Shown here: positions 63,622-64,000 of the stretch, in pieces
Numbering within the stretch: the stretch's first letter is position 1
Layout of the letters: each line of letters begins with the position of its first letter
Assembly: GCA_010909725.1 (NCBI GenBank)
Contig: JAACMV010000027.1
Coordinates: forward strand, 901,001 to 965,000
Direction of reading: 5' to 3'
DNA length: 64,000 nt
Source of the DNA: Picochlorum sp. 'celeri'
Lineage: Eukaryota; Chlorophyta; Trebouxiophyceae
Program-made: the position numbers and the translations under genes
The notes under the pieces: model-generated
Database searches by the model: none
Told to the model about the DNA's origin: nothing
Seen by the model: the letters and a program-made list of their open reading frames with translations, nothing else

Positions 63622-64000
63622 TTGGATGGGGGGTGTTTGTGTAGCGGTGTTTCTCTGGTGGCAGCGACGAATCGACCTGATATGATTGATCCAGCTTTGT
63701 TGCGTCCTGGAAGATTGGAGAAGATTCTCTACGTGCCACTTCCTCCACCCGAAGGAAGAGAATCAATACTCCAGGCCTTGACGAGAGCAACAGCATTAGG
63801 GGATGATGTTCAACTACGCCAAATTGCTGCCATGCCGGCATTAAATGGTTTTAGTAGCGCAGATTTGGCGTCATTAGTTCGAGAAGCGAGTGTGCTGGCA
63901 TTGAAAGAAAGACTGAAGCAGGAAGATAGCAATGAGCGGAGTGACATGTCCTCGTCACAAAACATTCTTGTGATGAGAAGGCATTTCGATATGTCTCTGC
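63622..64000 (+). CDS. NVL/RIX7-type AAA ATPase, C-terminal fragment lacking its 5' part
   Basis: From LDGG (63622) the frame is open to the window edge: GVSLVAATNRPDMIDPALLR, PGRLEKILYVPLPPPEGRES, then GFSSADLASLVREASVLALK and RRHFDMSL. This is the second half of AAA domain 2 of NVL/RIX7, the nucleolar ATPase of 60S subunit maturation. It has the arginine-finger region (RPGRL) and the sensor 2-like GFSSADL. The Walker A and B motifs and domain 1 should lie just upstream, but the upstream DNA is repeat sequence that continues the same frame back to an ATG at 63541. The fragment is therefore a truncated or rearranged copy, or its 5' part was displaced. It is incomplete at both ends in this window. 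Confidence 0.8.
   Translation, partial: MDGGCLCSGVSLVAATNRPDMIDPALLRPGRLEKILYVPLPPPEGRESILQALTRATALGDDVQLRQIAAMPALNGFSSADLASLVREASVLALKERLKQEDSNERSDMSSSQNILVMRRHFDMSL

Noticed and set aside
1..64000. CRISPR arrays, bacterial operons or insertion sequences
   Set aside because: No regularly spaced short repeats or bacterial-type ribosome binding sites were seen. Gene content, introns and targeting peptides are eukaryotic nuclear.

Overview
The window is nuclear DNA of a photosynthetic eukaryote, most likely a green alga (Viridiplantae, possibly a prasinophyte-grade chlorophyte). The lineage call rests on a CYP97C-type carotenoid epsilon-ring hydroxylase, a plastid-targeted starch synthase III with three CBM53-like modules, chlorophyll synthase, PAM68, the CPP1 chaperone-like protein and an MFP1-like thylakoid coiled-coil protein. 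A TGTAA motif shortly after several stop codons, as in chlorophytes, also fits. The species cannot be named from sequence alone. Genes are dense and lie on both strands, and several convergent pairs are only tens of bases apart. Introns are few (21 inferred), mostly 63-120 nt, often near the 5' end, and usually have GTACGT or GTGCGT donors. Many true start exons had to be found by splicing upstream of the longest open frame.

Layout. 0-12 kb: end of a type II NAD(P)H dehydrogenase, a myristoylated RING E3, a cyclin-like protein, PDX2, EMC5, OPA3, CYP97C, a LARGE-like glycosyltransferase, TFIIA-gamma, a secreted cyclophilin, a circularly permuted tRNA-Leu(UAA) and TIP41. 12-31 kb: a tyrosine phosphatase, UFSP2, NPL4, a large ABCC transporter, chlorophyll synthase, TRM112, glycine-cleavage T protein, PAM68, P450 reductase, CPP1 and mitoribosomal mS29/DAP3. 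31-37 kb: a class I histone deacetylase gene split by a 5.3-kb element with terminal inverted repeats and a TA duplication. The element carries an intact Fanzor (eukaryotic TnpB-like, RNA-guided nuclease family) gene. 37-62 kb: MFP1-like protein, MTFP1, NAD synthetase, NUP214, gamma-glutamyl hydrolase, an ABC1K kinase, a Cys-rich membrane protein, an F-box protein, a beta-helix protein, LSM8, a plastid WD40 protein, starch synthase III and NUP43. 62.4-64 kb: diverged repeats abutting a 5'-truncated NVL/RIX7-type AAA ATPase.

How the genes fit together. Most are single-copy housekeeping genes with no operon logic. Loose themes are chlorophyll and PSII assembly (ChlG, PAM68, CPP1), ER quality control (EMC5, UFSP2, NPL4), nuclear pore (NUP214, NUP43), and cofactor metabolism (PDX2, NADSYN, GGH, GCVT).

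The two outstanding signals are the Fanzor element inside the deacetylase gene and the permuted tRNA gene. In the tRNA gene the 3' half precedes the 5' half, which puts box B upstream of box A. Exon limits are inferred by eye from splice motifs, frame continuity and remembered family sequences. No alignment or search was run.
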